Positions 1 through 7,286 of a DNA stretch of 20,296 bases are shown one piece after another (positions within the stretch are counted from its first letter, which is position 1; each line of letters starts with the position of its first letter). A model generated the notes under the pieces. It saw nothing but the letters and a program-made list of their open reading frames with translations, did no database searches and had not been told where the DNA came from. Both the position numbers and the translations under genes were made by a program. The stretch lies in assembly GCA_028691155.1 (NCBI GenBank), contig JAQUZV010000005.1, positions 1-20,296 of the forward strand, written 5' to 3'. The DNA comes from Victivallales bacterium. GTDB taxonomy: Bacteria > Verrucomicrobiota > Lentisphaeria > Victivallales > SZUA-371.

Positions 1-1247
1 CGTTGATGTCGGGACTGATGATCAAAATGGGTATTTTCGGCATCATGTTGACGTTGCTGGTGGTCGGTTTCCCGTCGGTATGGATCGCCTATCTGGTGCT
101 GGGGTTGGGGGTGGTTTCCGCTTTGATCGGCATTTTGTATGCCCTGGCGCAGACGGATATCAAGCGGATTGTGGCTTACAGCAGTGTGGAAAATATGGGG
201 ATCGTCCTGATCGGCATCGGCTGCGGGATGCTGGGGATGGCCTATCAGGCTCCGGTGGCCGCCTGCTGCGGTTTCGGCGGAGCGCTTTTCCATGTTTTCA
301 ACCATTCGCTGTTCAAGAGTCTGATGTTCCATAACGCCGGGGCGGTATTGCAACAAACCCATACCCGCGATATCGAGCAGTTGGGGGGACTGGCGGCGGG
401 AATGCCGAAAACGGCGGGTTGCGGGATCATCGGCGCGTTGACCGTTGCGGCGTTGCCGCCGGGCAATGGATTTGCCGGCGAACTGGTGATTTATCTCGGA
501 TTGCTGGGGTGCCTGAAGAGCGGCAGCGGCTTGCTGGCCGGGCTGGCGGCGTTGACGATGATGATGTTGGCGTTGACCGGGGCATTGGCCATGATCGGAT
601 TTACCCGACTGGCGGGGATGGTCTTTTTGGGGCACCCCCGCAGTGAAGCGGCGGCGCGGGCGACGGACCCGGACTGGCGGCTGCTGGCGCCGATGGGACT
701 GGAGGCGGCGGGTTGTCTGGTGACGGGGCTGCTGGCGGCGCCGTTGCTGCGGCTGCTGCGGCAACCGGTGGAACTGTTTGTTTCGACGGGCGCGGTCTGG
801 GACGGCGTCGGCAATACGCTGTGGTGGACAGTCGGGATCGTGACGGTCATGGCCGGACTGATGCTGGCGCTGGCGCTGGTGCGGCGGCGATTGCTGCGGC
901 GCCATGAGACGGTATTGCGCCCCACCTGGGGTTGCGGTTACGACCGGATATCGGTGCGGATGCAGTACAGCGGCGTATCGTATTCGCTGCCGTTGCTGCG
1001 CAGCGTAAACCGGCTGTTCCGCAACGAGATCAAGGAGCCGGAGGTGACGGGGCTGTTCCCGCGGCCGGCGACGTTCAGCTATCGGCCGGGCGATCTCTTC
1101 CTGATGTTGCTGGTCCGGCCGGTGACCGAATCGATCCGGCGCGGGACGGGGCGTTTCACCTGGATTCAGAACGGCAACATGCAGGCTTATCTTTTATACG
1201 GAATTGTTTTTCTGGTGCTGGTCATCGGCGGAGTCTTCATATGGTAG
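1..1247 (+). CDS. hyfB: HyfB/HycC-like proton-translocating antiporter subunit, 5' truncated by window edge
   Basis: This is the C-terminal part (about 414 residues) of a large Mrp/NuoL-type antiporter-like membrane subunit of a group-4 hydrogenase or Ehr-type complex. The reading frame is open to the left edge, and full-length HyfB is about 670 residues, so the real start lies outside the window. Visible family signs are the SGLMIKMGIFG segment at the left edge, the KRIVAYSSVENMG motif near bases 162-200 with its conserved lysine, the histidine-containing HVFNHSLFKS segment, many hydrophobic helices, and the late TWGCGYD motif followed by a soluble stretch and a last helix (QAYLLYGIVFLVLVIGG). 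It would form part of the ion-pumping membrane arm. It ends 7 bases inside the next gene (hyfC-like), so the two are translationally coupled. Assignment to the antiporter family is secure; whether H+ or Na+ is moved cannot be told. Confidence 0.9.
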   Translation, partial: LMSGLMIKMGIFGIMLTLLVVGFPSVWIAYLVLGLGVVSALIGILYALAQTDIKRIVAYSSVENMGIVLIGIGCGMLGMAYQAPVAACCGFGGALFHVFNHSLFKSLMFHNAGAVLQQTHTRDIEQLGGLAAGMPKTAGCGIIGALTVAALPPGNGFAGELVIYLGLLGCLKSGSGLLAGLAALTMMMLALTGALAMIGFTRLAGMVFLGHPRSEAAARATDPDWRLLAPMGLEAAGCLVTGLLAAPLLRLLRQPVELFVSTGAVWDGVGNTLWWTVGIVTVMAGLMLALALVRRRLLRRHETVLRPTWGCGYDRISVRMQYSGVSYSLPLLRSVNRLFRNEIKEPEVTGLFPRPATFSYRPGDLFLMLLVRPVTESIRRGTGRFTWIQNGNMQAYLLYGIVFLVLVIGGVFIW

Positions 1248-2176
1248 AAAAAATGGGAATAATGGCGGGAAATATTGTCCTGCTGTTGGTGTTGCCGCTG
1301 GTTATGGCGGGCGTGATCCGGCGGGTCAAGGCGTTTTGGGGCGGTCGGAAAGGACCGTGTCTGCGCCAGCCGTTTTTCGATCTGGTGCGTCTGTTGCGCA
1401 AGGGCGAGGTGATCGGTTCGTCGTCGACCTGGGTGTCCCGGGCGGCGCCGACGGTGTCGCTGGCGGCGATTGTGGCGGCCGCGTGTCTGGTGCCGCTGGC
1501 CGGCGGCCGGGCGATCATCAGTTTCGACGGCGATTTTGTCGTCTTTGCCTATCTGCTGGCGCTGAGCCGGTTCAGTCTGGTGTTGGCCGGGCTGGACGCC
1601 GGGAGCAGTTTCGAAGGAATGGGTTGCAGCCGGGAGGTGATTTTTGCGGCGTTGGTGGAACCGGGATTCTTCATGATTATGGCGGCGCTGGCCGGATGGG
1701 CGGGAACGCCGTCCTTTGCGGCGATCATGGCCATGTTGCCGCATTCGGTCGGCGGACTCTGGATCATTAACGTGTTGGCGGCGATCGGATTGCTGATTAT
1801 GATGCTGGCGGAGGGCAGCCGGGTGCCGGTGGACGATCCGGCGACGCATCTGGAGCTGACGATGATTCACGAAGTGATGGTGCTGGACTATTCCGGGCCC
1901 GATCTGGCTTATATCCTTTACGGGACAATGGTGAAAATGTTTCTCATCGGGGCGTTGGCGGCGAATGTTCTGTTCCCGACGGTGACGCTGCCGTGGGGCT
2001 GGGCGGCGGCGGTCTTTTTGGCGGCCATTCCGGCGGAAGGGGTGCTGGTGGGGATGATCGAGTCGTTGATGGCGCGGTTGCGTCTGAGCCATGTGCCGCA
2101 GTTTCTCTTCGTGATGCCGGCATTGGGCCTTACTCTGGTGTTTATTGTGATTATGGCATGGGAGAAAATGATATGA
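1241..2176 (+). CDS. hyfC: HyfC/HycD-like membrane subunit (NuoH family)
   Basis: 311-residue polytopic membrane protein of the NuoH/HycD family, the subunit that joins the membrane arm to the redox module in complex I and group-4 hydrogenases. The hallmark cytoplasmic loop is clear: VDDPATHLELTMIHEVMVLD at residues 197-216, with the acidic and histidine residues usual in HycD/HyfC. An early loop with RQPFFDLVRLLRKGEV (42-57) is equally typical. About eight hydrophobic helices can be seen, and length matches the family (about 310-320). The ATG at 1241 is chosen because GGAG lies 7 bases upstream and the start overlaps the hyfB stop; in-frame ATGs at 1253 and 1262 are less well placed. It ends in an ATGA overlap with the next gene. 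Confidence 0.93.
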   Translation: MVEKMGIMAGNIVLLLVLPLVMAGVIRRVKAFWGGRKGPCLRQPFFDLVRLLRKGEVIGSSSTWVSRAAPTVSLAAIVAAACLVPLAGGRAIISFDGDFVVFAYLLALSRFSLVLAGLDAGSSFEGMGCSREVIFAALVEPGFFMIMAALAGWAGTPSFAAIMAMLPHSVGGLWIINVLAAIGLLIMMLAEGSRVPVDDPATHLELTMIHEVMVLDYSGPDLAYILYGTMVKMFLIGALAANVLFPTVTLPWGWAAAVFLAAIPAEGVLVGMIESLMARLRLSHVPQFLFVMPALGLTLVFIVIMAWEKMI

Positions 2177-2820
2177 CCGGGACGGCGGAAAATCTGGTGC
2201 TGATTCTTTTTGCGGTGACGATGTTGTGGGTGGCGGCCAGCAGTCGGTTGGAACTGTATGCCCGGATGTTGGGATGGCAGGGGGTGCTGCTTTTTGTGGT
2301 GGCGCTCGGCAATATTGCGCCGGAAGAAAAATTCACGCTGGCGTTTGTCGCCGTGGAGACGCTGCTGCTGAAAGGACTGGTGATTCCGATGTATCTGATC
2401 CGGGTGATTCGCCGCAACGAAATCCGGCGGGAAACCGAACCGTATCTGCCCAATCTCTATTCGTTGGCGGTGGCGGTGGGGTTGACGGCGGTCGGGTTTG
2501 TGCTGGCCTTTCTGGTGCGCCTGGGTCATCATCCGGTGCATCCGTGTCTGTTCGGGGCGGCGGTGGCGGTGATCCTGAATGCGCTGTTTATTCTGTTGAC
2601 CCGGAAAAAATTCATTACTCATATCATTGCTTTCGTTTTCCTGGAAAACGGCATTTTTCTGCTGTCGCTGGCGGTGGCGGGGGAAATGCCGTTCGTGGTG
2701 AATCTGGGGGTGATGTTGGATGTGTTCATGTGGGTGTTGCTGGCCGGGGTATTCGTGCGGACCATGAAGGACGCGATTCCGGGACAGCATATCGATAAAC
2801 TGCGCGGATTGAGAGGTTGA
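2173..2820 (+). CDS. hyfE: HyfE-like membrane subunit (NuoK-like C-terminal half)
   Basis: 215 residues, almost exactly the length of E. coli HyfE. The sequence has an N-terminal helix pair, a conserved acidic helix (VETLLLKGLVIPMYLIR, E62), a charged loop (RRNEIRRETEPYLPN), then NuoK-like helices with ENGIFLL (E158) and a last segment MLDVFMWVLLAGVF. The two membrane glutamates fit the proton path of NuoK-type subunits. It would sit in the membrane arm between the NuoH-like subunit and the antiporter-like subunits. The start at 2173 is fixed by the ATGA overlap with hyfC-like; the stop is 2 bases before the hyfF-like start. The role is inferred from family and position. Confidence 0.9.
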   Translation: MTGTAENLVLILFAVTMLWVAASSRLELYARMLGWQGVLLFVVALGNIAPEEKFTLAFVAVETLLLKGLVIPMYLIRVIRRNEIRRETEPYLPNLYSLAVAVGLTAVGFVLAFLVRLGHHPVHPCLFGAAVAVILNALFILLTRKKFITHIIAFVFLENGIFLLSLAVAGEMPFVVNLGVMLDVFMWVLLAGVFVRTMKDAIPGQHIDKLRGLRG

Positions 2821-2822
2821 CG

Positions 2823-4289
2823 ATGATTTCCGTTCTTTTGCTGACCCCCCTGGTGCTGGCGGCGCTGATGCCCGGGTTGCGGCGACGGGTGATGTGGCAG
2901 TGTCGGCTGGTTTTTGCTTATGCGGTGGGGCTGGCGGCGGCGGCGGTGTGGTTTGCCGTGACCGGGCCGGAGCCGGGTCCGGCGTCATTGCTGGCGGTGG
3001 ACGATCTGAGCATCTGGTTTCTGCTGATCATGGCGGTGGTGCTGGTGGCCACGACGCTTTACAGTTGCGATTTTTTCCGGCGTCCGGAAGAGCAGGAGAC
3101 GGCGGAGCGGGCGTGGAAGTATCATGTTTTTCTGCTGTTGTTTGTGGCGTCGATGCTGGGCGTGCTGCTGAGTGCGCATCTGGGGTTGTTGTGGGTGTTT
3201 GTGGAAACTTCGACGCTGAGCAGCGCGATGCTGGTGTGTTACCATCCGGGGCGGAACAGTTATGAAGCGGCGTGGAAATATATCTTCATCTGTTCGATCG
3301 GCATTTCGTTCGCCTTTATCGGCATTATTTTTCTGTCGCTGAGCGCGGCGGGGCTGGAGCACAGTTCGCTGTCGTGGGACTGGCTCGATTCCCATGCGGC
3401 GCAGCTCAATCCGTTTTGGCTGAAGACGGCCATGCCGCTGCTGCTGATCGGGCTGGGCACCAAGATGGGGTTGGCGCCGATGCACAACTGGTTGCCGGAT
3501 GCGCATTCGGAGGCCCCGGCGCCGATTTCCGCCACGTTGTCGGCGGCGCTGCTCAACGCCTCCTGCCTCGGGATTTTGCGGGTGCATATGATTCTGCTGC
3601 GGGCAGGATTGGGGGAATACTCCCGGACTATCCTGATCGTGATGGGATTTCTGTCGCTTTTGGTCCCGGCCATCTTCATTTTGCGGGCCAGAAACTATAA
3701 GCGGATGCTGGCCTATTCTTCGGTGGAAAACATGGGTATCATTGCCATCGGCATCGGTTTCGGCGGGGCGGCGCTGTTCGGGGCGCTGCTGCATCTGGCG
3801 GGACATTCGCTGGTCAAGGCGTCGTTCTTCCTGACCTCGGGCAATCTTTATTCGATCTACCACAGCAAGCGCATTCGCGACGTGCACGGCATTTGGCGTT
3901 GCGATGCCATGTCGGCCTGGTTGTGGCTGGGCGGGGCGGTGGGCATCTGCGCCTTTCCGCCGTTTGTGACGTTTATCAGCGAATTCAATATTATGGCCCG
4001 GATGTTGCAGGAGCGGGCCATTGTGGCGTTGCTGCTCTTCGGTCTGTTGCTGACGGTAATTCTCGGGGCGATGTTCAAGCATGTGCTCGGCATGGTGTTC
4101 GGGCGTCCCGGCTTCGAGTGCGGGACGGATATCGATATCAGCGACAATGCCAGTTTGTTGGGACCGGCGGCGTATCTGCCCCAACTGGTGTTGCTGCTGG
4201 CGGCGGTGGGATTGGGTTTGTGTCTGCCCGATCCGGTTTACCATCTGATGACCAAAGCGGTAACCTTTATCGGAGAACAGGGGTTATGA
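2823..4289 (+). CDS. hyfF: HyfF-like antiporter-like membrane subunit (NuoM/NuoN family)
   Basis: 488-residue membrane protein with about 14 hydrophobic helices, a second antiporter-like subunit of the complex. Family motifs are WVFVETSTLSSAM (125-137, with the membrane glutamate E128), GTKMGLAPMHNWLPDAHSEA (212-231, with K214 and the typical HSEAPAP loop) and KRMLAYSSVENMGI (293-306). The last motif repeats the one in the hyfB-like protein, showing the shared ancestry of the two subunits. The ATG at 2823 is preferred to the in-frame TTG at 2817 because GAGAGG ends 6 bases before it. Length suits HyfF (about 480-530). The stop overlaps the hyfG-like start (ATGA). Confidence 0.92.
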   Translation: MISVLLLTPLVLAALMPGLRRRVMWQCRLVFAYAVGLAAAAVWFAVTGPEPGPASLLAVDDLSIWFLLIMAVVLVATTLYSCDFFRRPEEQETAERAWKYHVFLLLFVASMLGVLLSAHLGLLWVFVETSTLSSAMLVCYHPGRNSYEAAWKYIFICSIGISFAFIGIIFLSLSAAGLEHSSLSWDWLDSHAAQLNPFWLKTAMPLLLIGLGTKMGLAPMHNWLPDAHSEAPAPISATLSAALLNASCLGILRVHMILLRAGLGEYSRTILIVMGFLSLLVPAIFILRARNYKRMLAYSSVENMGIIAIGIGFGGAALFGALLHLAGHSLVKASFFLTSGNLYSIYHSKRIRDVHGIWRCDAMSAWLWLGGAVGICAFPPFVTFISEFNIMARMLQERAIVALLLFGLLLTVILGAMFKHVLGMVFGRPGFECGTDIDISDNASLLGPAAYLPQLVLLLAAVGLGLCLPDPVYHLMTKAVTFIGEQGL

Positions 4290-5776
4290 ACTGGTTGGAA
4301 TTCAGCAACCACAGTACGGTGAGTCTGGCGGAACTGCCGGTGCTTTCGGTGTCGCAACTGCGGCACAGTATTATGATGCGGTGTCGGGAACAGGGGTGGC
4401 GGCCCATGGCGTTTTTCGGTTGCCGCCGGGATGACGGGGTACGGCTGTTCGCGATTCTGGCCGACGACGACCATGCCGCGCTCCATGCCGCCGCCGCCGA
4501 TTTTTTCGCCGGAGAATATGAGTATGAGTCTCTGACGCCGCAGTTGCCGGGATTCGGCAGCTTCGAACGCGAGCTGTTCGAACAGACCGGGATCAAACCG
4601 GCGGGTCACCCCTGGTTGAAACCGTTGCGGTTCCCGCGTGATGCCGCTTCCGGCAAAAAGAAGACGGATTACCGGTTTTGGACGTTGGCCGGAGAGTCGG
4701 TGCATGAAGTGGCGGTCGGTCCGGTGCATGCCGGGGTGATCGAGCCGGGACATTTCCGTTTCATGTGCACCGGCGAAGAAGTCCGCCATCTGGAAATCCA
4801 GTTGGGATACCAGCACCGCGGGATCGAAAAAATGTTGCGGCAGGGCGACATCCGCACCAAAGCGGTGCTGGTGGAAAAGATTGCCGGCGATTCGTGTATC
4901 GCCAACGGTATGGCTTTTGCCGGGGTGCTGGAGACGGCCGCCGGGGTGAAGGTTTCGCCGCGGGTTCAGGCCATTCGCACTCTGGCGCTGGAGTTGGAAC
5001 GCATTGCGCTGCATCTCAGTACCCTGAGCGGATTGGCCACCGATATCGCCTATCTGCCCGGCAGTACCTTTTTCGGGGCGACCCGGACGTATGTCATCAA
5101 TTCACTGTTGGCACTGTGTGGCAGCCGGTTCGGGTTCGGACTGATTCGCCCCGGCCGGGTCAATTACGACCTGATGCCGGAGTTGGTCGCGGAGTGGCGT
5201 CGGACTTTGACCATGGTACTGGACCGGACCGTGACGATGGGCGAAAGCATGTTCAATCAGCCCTCGGTGTTGTCCCGTCTGGAGCAGACCGGGGTTTTGA
5301 ACGCCGCCGACGCGGCGGCCATCGGTATGCTGGGGGTGACCGGTCGGGCCTCCGGGGTCAGACGCGATGTGCGTGCCGATCATCCCTTTTCCTATTTCAA
5401 GATCAGCCCGATTGTGAAAATCACGCTGGCAGGCGGCGATGTGTTTGCCCGCGGTTTTCTGCGTTATCTGGAAGCGCGGCGGTCGCTGCAGTACGTGTTG
5501 ACATTGTTGGACGCGTTGCCGGAAGGCGGACTGGCGACGGCGGTACCGGCTCCGGCGCCGAATAGTCTGACCGTGGCGGCGGTGGAAGGGCCGCGCGGCG
5601 AAATCTGTCATACGATGCTGACCGGGCCGTACGGTGAATGCCGGTGGTACAAACTTCAGGATCCGTCGTTGATCAACTGGTACGGTCTGGCGCTGGCGGT
5701 GCGGACGGAAGGCATCAGCGATTTCCCGATCTGCAACAAAAGTTTCGATTTGTCCTACTGCGGACACGACCTGTAA
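4286..5776 (+). CDS. hyfG: HyfG/HycE-like large subunit (NuoC-NuoD fusion) lacking the Ni-Fe cysteines; Ehr-type
   Basis: 496 residues. Residues 1-120 are a NuoC-like (30 kDa) domain, and about 130-496 are a NuoD/hydrogenase large-subunit domain (GYQHRGIEK at 174-182, ELERIALHL at 236-244, VEGPRGE at 433-439). In active group-4 hydrogenases an N-terminal CxxC and a C-terminal DPCxxC hold Ni-Fe. Here the first site reads EKIAGDSCIAN (197-207), with Ala and Ser where the cysteines belong. The C-terminal site reads ISDFPICNKSFDLSYCGHDL (477-496), with no DPCxxC and no tail for a maturation protease to remove. Single cysteines (C204, C483, C492) do not form a CxxC pair. So the protein is expected to lack Ni-Fe, as in Ehr complexes and complex I. 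The start is fixed by the ATGA overlap with hyfF-like. Confidence 0.92.
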   Translation: MNWLEFSNHSTVSLAELPVLSVSQLRHSIMMRCREQGWRPMAFFGCRRDDGVRLFAILADDDHAALHAAAADFFAGEYEYESLTPQLPGFGSFERELFEQTGIKPAGHPWLKPLRFPRDAASGKKKTDYRFWTLAGESVHEVAVGPVHAGVIEPGHFRFMCTGEEVRHLEIQLGYQHRGIEKMLRQGDIRTKAVLVEKIAGDSCIANGMAFAGVLETAAGVKVSPRVQAIRTLALELERIALHLSTLSGLATDIAYLPGSTFFGATRTYVINSLLALCGSRFGFGLIRPGRVNYDLMPELVAEWRRTLTMVLDRTVTMGESMFNQPSVLSRLEQTGVLNAADAAAIGMLGVTGRASGVRRDVRADHPFSYFKISPIVKITLAGGDVFARGFLRYLEARRSLQYVLTLLDALPEGGLATAVPAPAPNSLTVAAVEGPRGEICHTMLTGPYGECRWYKLQDPSLINWYGLALAVRTEGISDFPICNKSFDLSYCGHDL

Positions 5777-5781
5777 GGAGG
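5775..5781 (+). promoter_or_regulatory. Strong ribosome binding site for the ferredoxin/NuoB fusion
   Basis: AAGGAGG begins inside the TAA stop of the hyfG-like gene and ends 7 bases before the ATG at 5789. It is the only junction in this operon with a gap rather than an overlap or near-contact, and the strong site fixes the start. Confidence 0.7.
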
Positions 5782-5788
5782 CAATATC

Positions 5789-6553
5789 ATGTTGGAGGCA
5801 TTGAAATTACGGCTTAAACAGGGCCGACAGTATATTCCGGATGTCACGACCCGGTCGCCGCGGCGTCCGTTCCGCGGCTTGCCGCTTATCGATGAGAGCC
5901 GGTGCGACGGCTGCCGGGCCTGTGTCGCGGTTTGCCCGGCGGGCGCGGTGGGCATCGATCCGGTGCATATCGATATGGGACGCTGCGTTTTCTGCGGCGA
6001 GTGCGCCCGCGCCTGTTCCCGGGAAGCGATCACCTTTTCCAATTTCCATCAACTGGGCGCGACTTCGCGCGAAACCCTGACGGTCGGCAGCGGCATCACG
6101 CCGGAAAAATATCTCGAATATGCCATTGCGTGCCGGAAGGAGATTGTCGGGATTTTCGGGCGGTCGCTCAAATTGCGTTCCGTCTCCGCCGGCGGCTGCA
6201 ACGCCTGCGAACTGGAGCTTAACGCCTGTTCCAACGTGAATTTCGACATGGGACGTTTCGGCATCGAAACCGTGGCTTCGCCGCGCCATGCCGACGGCGT
6301 GGTGGTGACCGGTCCGGTCAGCGCCAATATGGCGACGGCGCTGGAAGCTACTTTTGAAGCTGTTCCCGCTCCCAAACTGGTGATTCTGATGGGCAGTTGC
6401 GCCATCAGCGGCGGAGTGTTCGCCGCCTCGCCGGAACTGGACCGCCGTTTCCTCGACCGCTATCCCGTCGATCTGTATCTGCCGGGATGCCCGGTCCATC
6501 CCTTAACCTTCATCAATGGCGTCCTGGGATTGATCGGCCGCAAATTCAAATAG
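5789..6553 (+). CDS. Fused 2[4Fe-4S] ferredoxin / NuoB-like small subunit (HyfH-HyfI-type fusion)
   Basis: 254 residues joining two proteins that are usually separate in Hyf/Hyc operons. Residues 35-80 are a ferredoxin domain with two full cluster motifs: C39, C42, C45, C49 and C66, C69, C72, C76. Residues 130-250 are a NuoB/HycG-like domain with all four ligands of the proximal [4Fe-4S] cluster: C137 and C140 (GGCNACELE), C204 (GSCAISGG) and C234 (PGCPVHP). The protein thus carries three [4Fe-4S] clusters and would take electrons from a soluble donor through the ferredoxin part into the large subunit. Retention of every Fe-S ligand, while the neighbouring large subunit has lost its Ni-Fe ligands, argues for an electron-transferring complex and not a decayed one. 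It is the last gene of the operon. Confidence 0.92.
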   Translation: MLEALKLRLKQGRQYIPDVTTRSPRRPFRGLPLIDESRCDGCRACVAVCPAGAVGIDPVHIDMGRCVFCGECARACSREAITFSNFHQLGATSRETLTVGSGITPEKYLEYAIACRKEIVGIFGRSLKLRSVSAGGCNACELELNACSNVNFDMGRFGIETVASPRHADGVVVTGPVSANMATALEATFEAVPAPKLVILMGSCAISGGVFAASPELDRRFLDRYPVDLYLPGCPVHPLTFINGVLGLIGRKFK

Positions 6554-6711
6554 GCATTGCCGGTAAACTGCCGGCCATAAGAAAGCTTGAAATGCCGGAT
6601 TGAAAATAAAGCGACTTGATATTCTGGTGTATATTCGAAACCGGATTTTTCAAGGTATTCCGGTTCGCCGCGGGGTAAAACATCCCTGCTTTCGCGCTAC
6701 AGTTCCCTTTT

Positions 6712-6760
6712 GAGCGGCGGCGTTGCCGGCGACTTCATCCCGGCGCCTCGCCGCCATCTC
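6712..6760. repeat. Large imperfect inverted repeat (REP-like or structured RNA)
   Basis: Outer arms GGCGGCG (6716-6722) and CGCCGCC (6749-6755) pair perfectly. Inner arms GCCGG (6725-6729) and CCGGC (6740-6744) also pair, with a small asymmetric internal loop and a 10-base apical loop; GAG/CTC at the edges could extend it. It has no T-run. It could be an extragenic palindrome or a transcript-end structure for the Ehr-type operon. Confidence 0.45.
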
Positions 6761-7145
6761 GGCGTGAAACCGTTTGGCAAGCCCTCTTTATGGATGCAAT
6801 ATTCGGGTTGGTTTAGGCGGAATTGGGGGAATATGGGTTTCATCTGCTTTATAAGCTCTATCCATAACCAAATCCCGAGGCGCCTTATTTTCAGGGGTGA
6901 AATGAAATAACAAAAAAGATTTTTCATTATTAAAATTAGTGATATTGTCATTGCTGCAAACCGAATAAAAATAAGCAAAAAAGAAAATCTTTCAAGTGCA
7001 CATCAAGATCAAGAGTCCCAAATAAGTTCGTTGGTTTATGTTATAACACTTTGTACTTCAAAGGTTTTATCTATTGCTTAGATGGAGCTGCCGCATTTAT
7101 TTTGCCATCCAAACAGGAAAATTCGGAAAATATCCGGTAATGTGC

Positions 7146-7174
7146 TTGTAATTATGTATAACCCGATATATTAA
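7146..7174 (+). promoter_or_regulatory. Possible sigma-70-type promoter for the secretin operon
   Basis: TTGTAA (7146-7151) and TATTAA (7169-7174) lie 17 bases apart, about 110 bases before the secretin start, in AT-rich DNA. An overlapping TATATT (7167-7172) is an alternative -10. The match is moderate, and AT-rich DNA gives such matches by chance. Confidence 0.3.
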
Positions 7175-7197
7175 TTTAGATTGGTAATTTGTAATGG

Positions 7198-7214
7198 TTT
7201 CTGATGGTCAGAAA
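7198..7214 (+). promoter_or_regulatory. Hairpin in the secretin operon leader
   Basis: TTTCTGA and TCAGAAA form a perfect 7-base inverted repeat around TGG. It lies downstream of the candidate promoter and about 70 bases before the start codon, so it could be an mRNA leader hairpin or a dimeric operator. No known regulator is recognised. Confidence 0.3.
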
Positions 7215-7286
7215 GCGCCGCTGAGGAGGGTTATCGACAGCCGATTCAACTTCCGGAGAAAACATTAAGGATTTCAAGGCAACATC

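Larger units (their letters stand above)
6554..7286 (+). other. 733-base intergenic region, no convincing gene
   Basis: It separates the Ehr-type operon from the secretin operon. It opens with a small hairpin (GCCGG/CCGGC, 6559-6575) and another inverted repeat (AACCGGA at 6639-6645 with TCCGGTT at 6659-6665); neither has a proper T-run after it, so a terminator is not clear. A GC-rich island around 6700-6780 contains a large inverted repeat. From about 6780 to 7200 the DNA is visibly AT-rich and holds a 10-base palindrome, TGTTATAACA, at 7039-7048. A possible promoter and leader hairpin precede the secretin gene. Short open frames here (6710-6910 plus, 6697-6978 minus) have no start signal or family I can recognise. 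Confidence 0.6.

Noticed and set aside
2817..2822. TTG at 2817 as start of the hyfF-like gene
   Set aside because: The GAGAGG ribosome binding site ends directly before this TTG, leaving no spacing, but is well placed for the ATG at 2823.
4286..5776. Annotation as an active [NiFe] hydrogenase or formate hydrogenlyase large subunit
   Set aside because: Neither the N-terminal CxxC nor the C-terminal DPCxxC motif is present; the family match alone does not support H2 chemistry.
6697..6978. Minus-strand open frame of 93 codons and an overlapping plus-strand frame (6710-6910)
   Set aside because: No ribosome binding site, no recognised domain, mixed composition across the frame, and an inverted repeat lies inside it; more likely non-coding.
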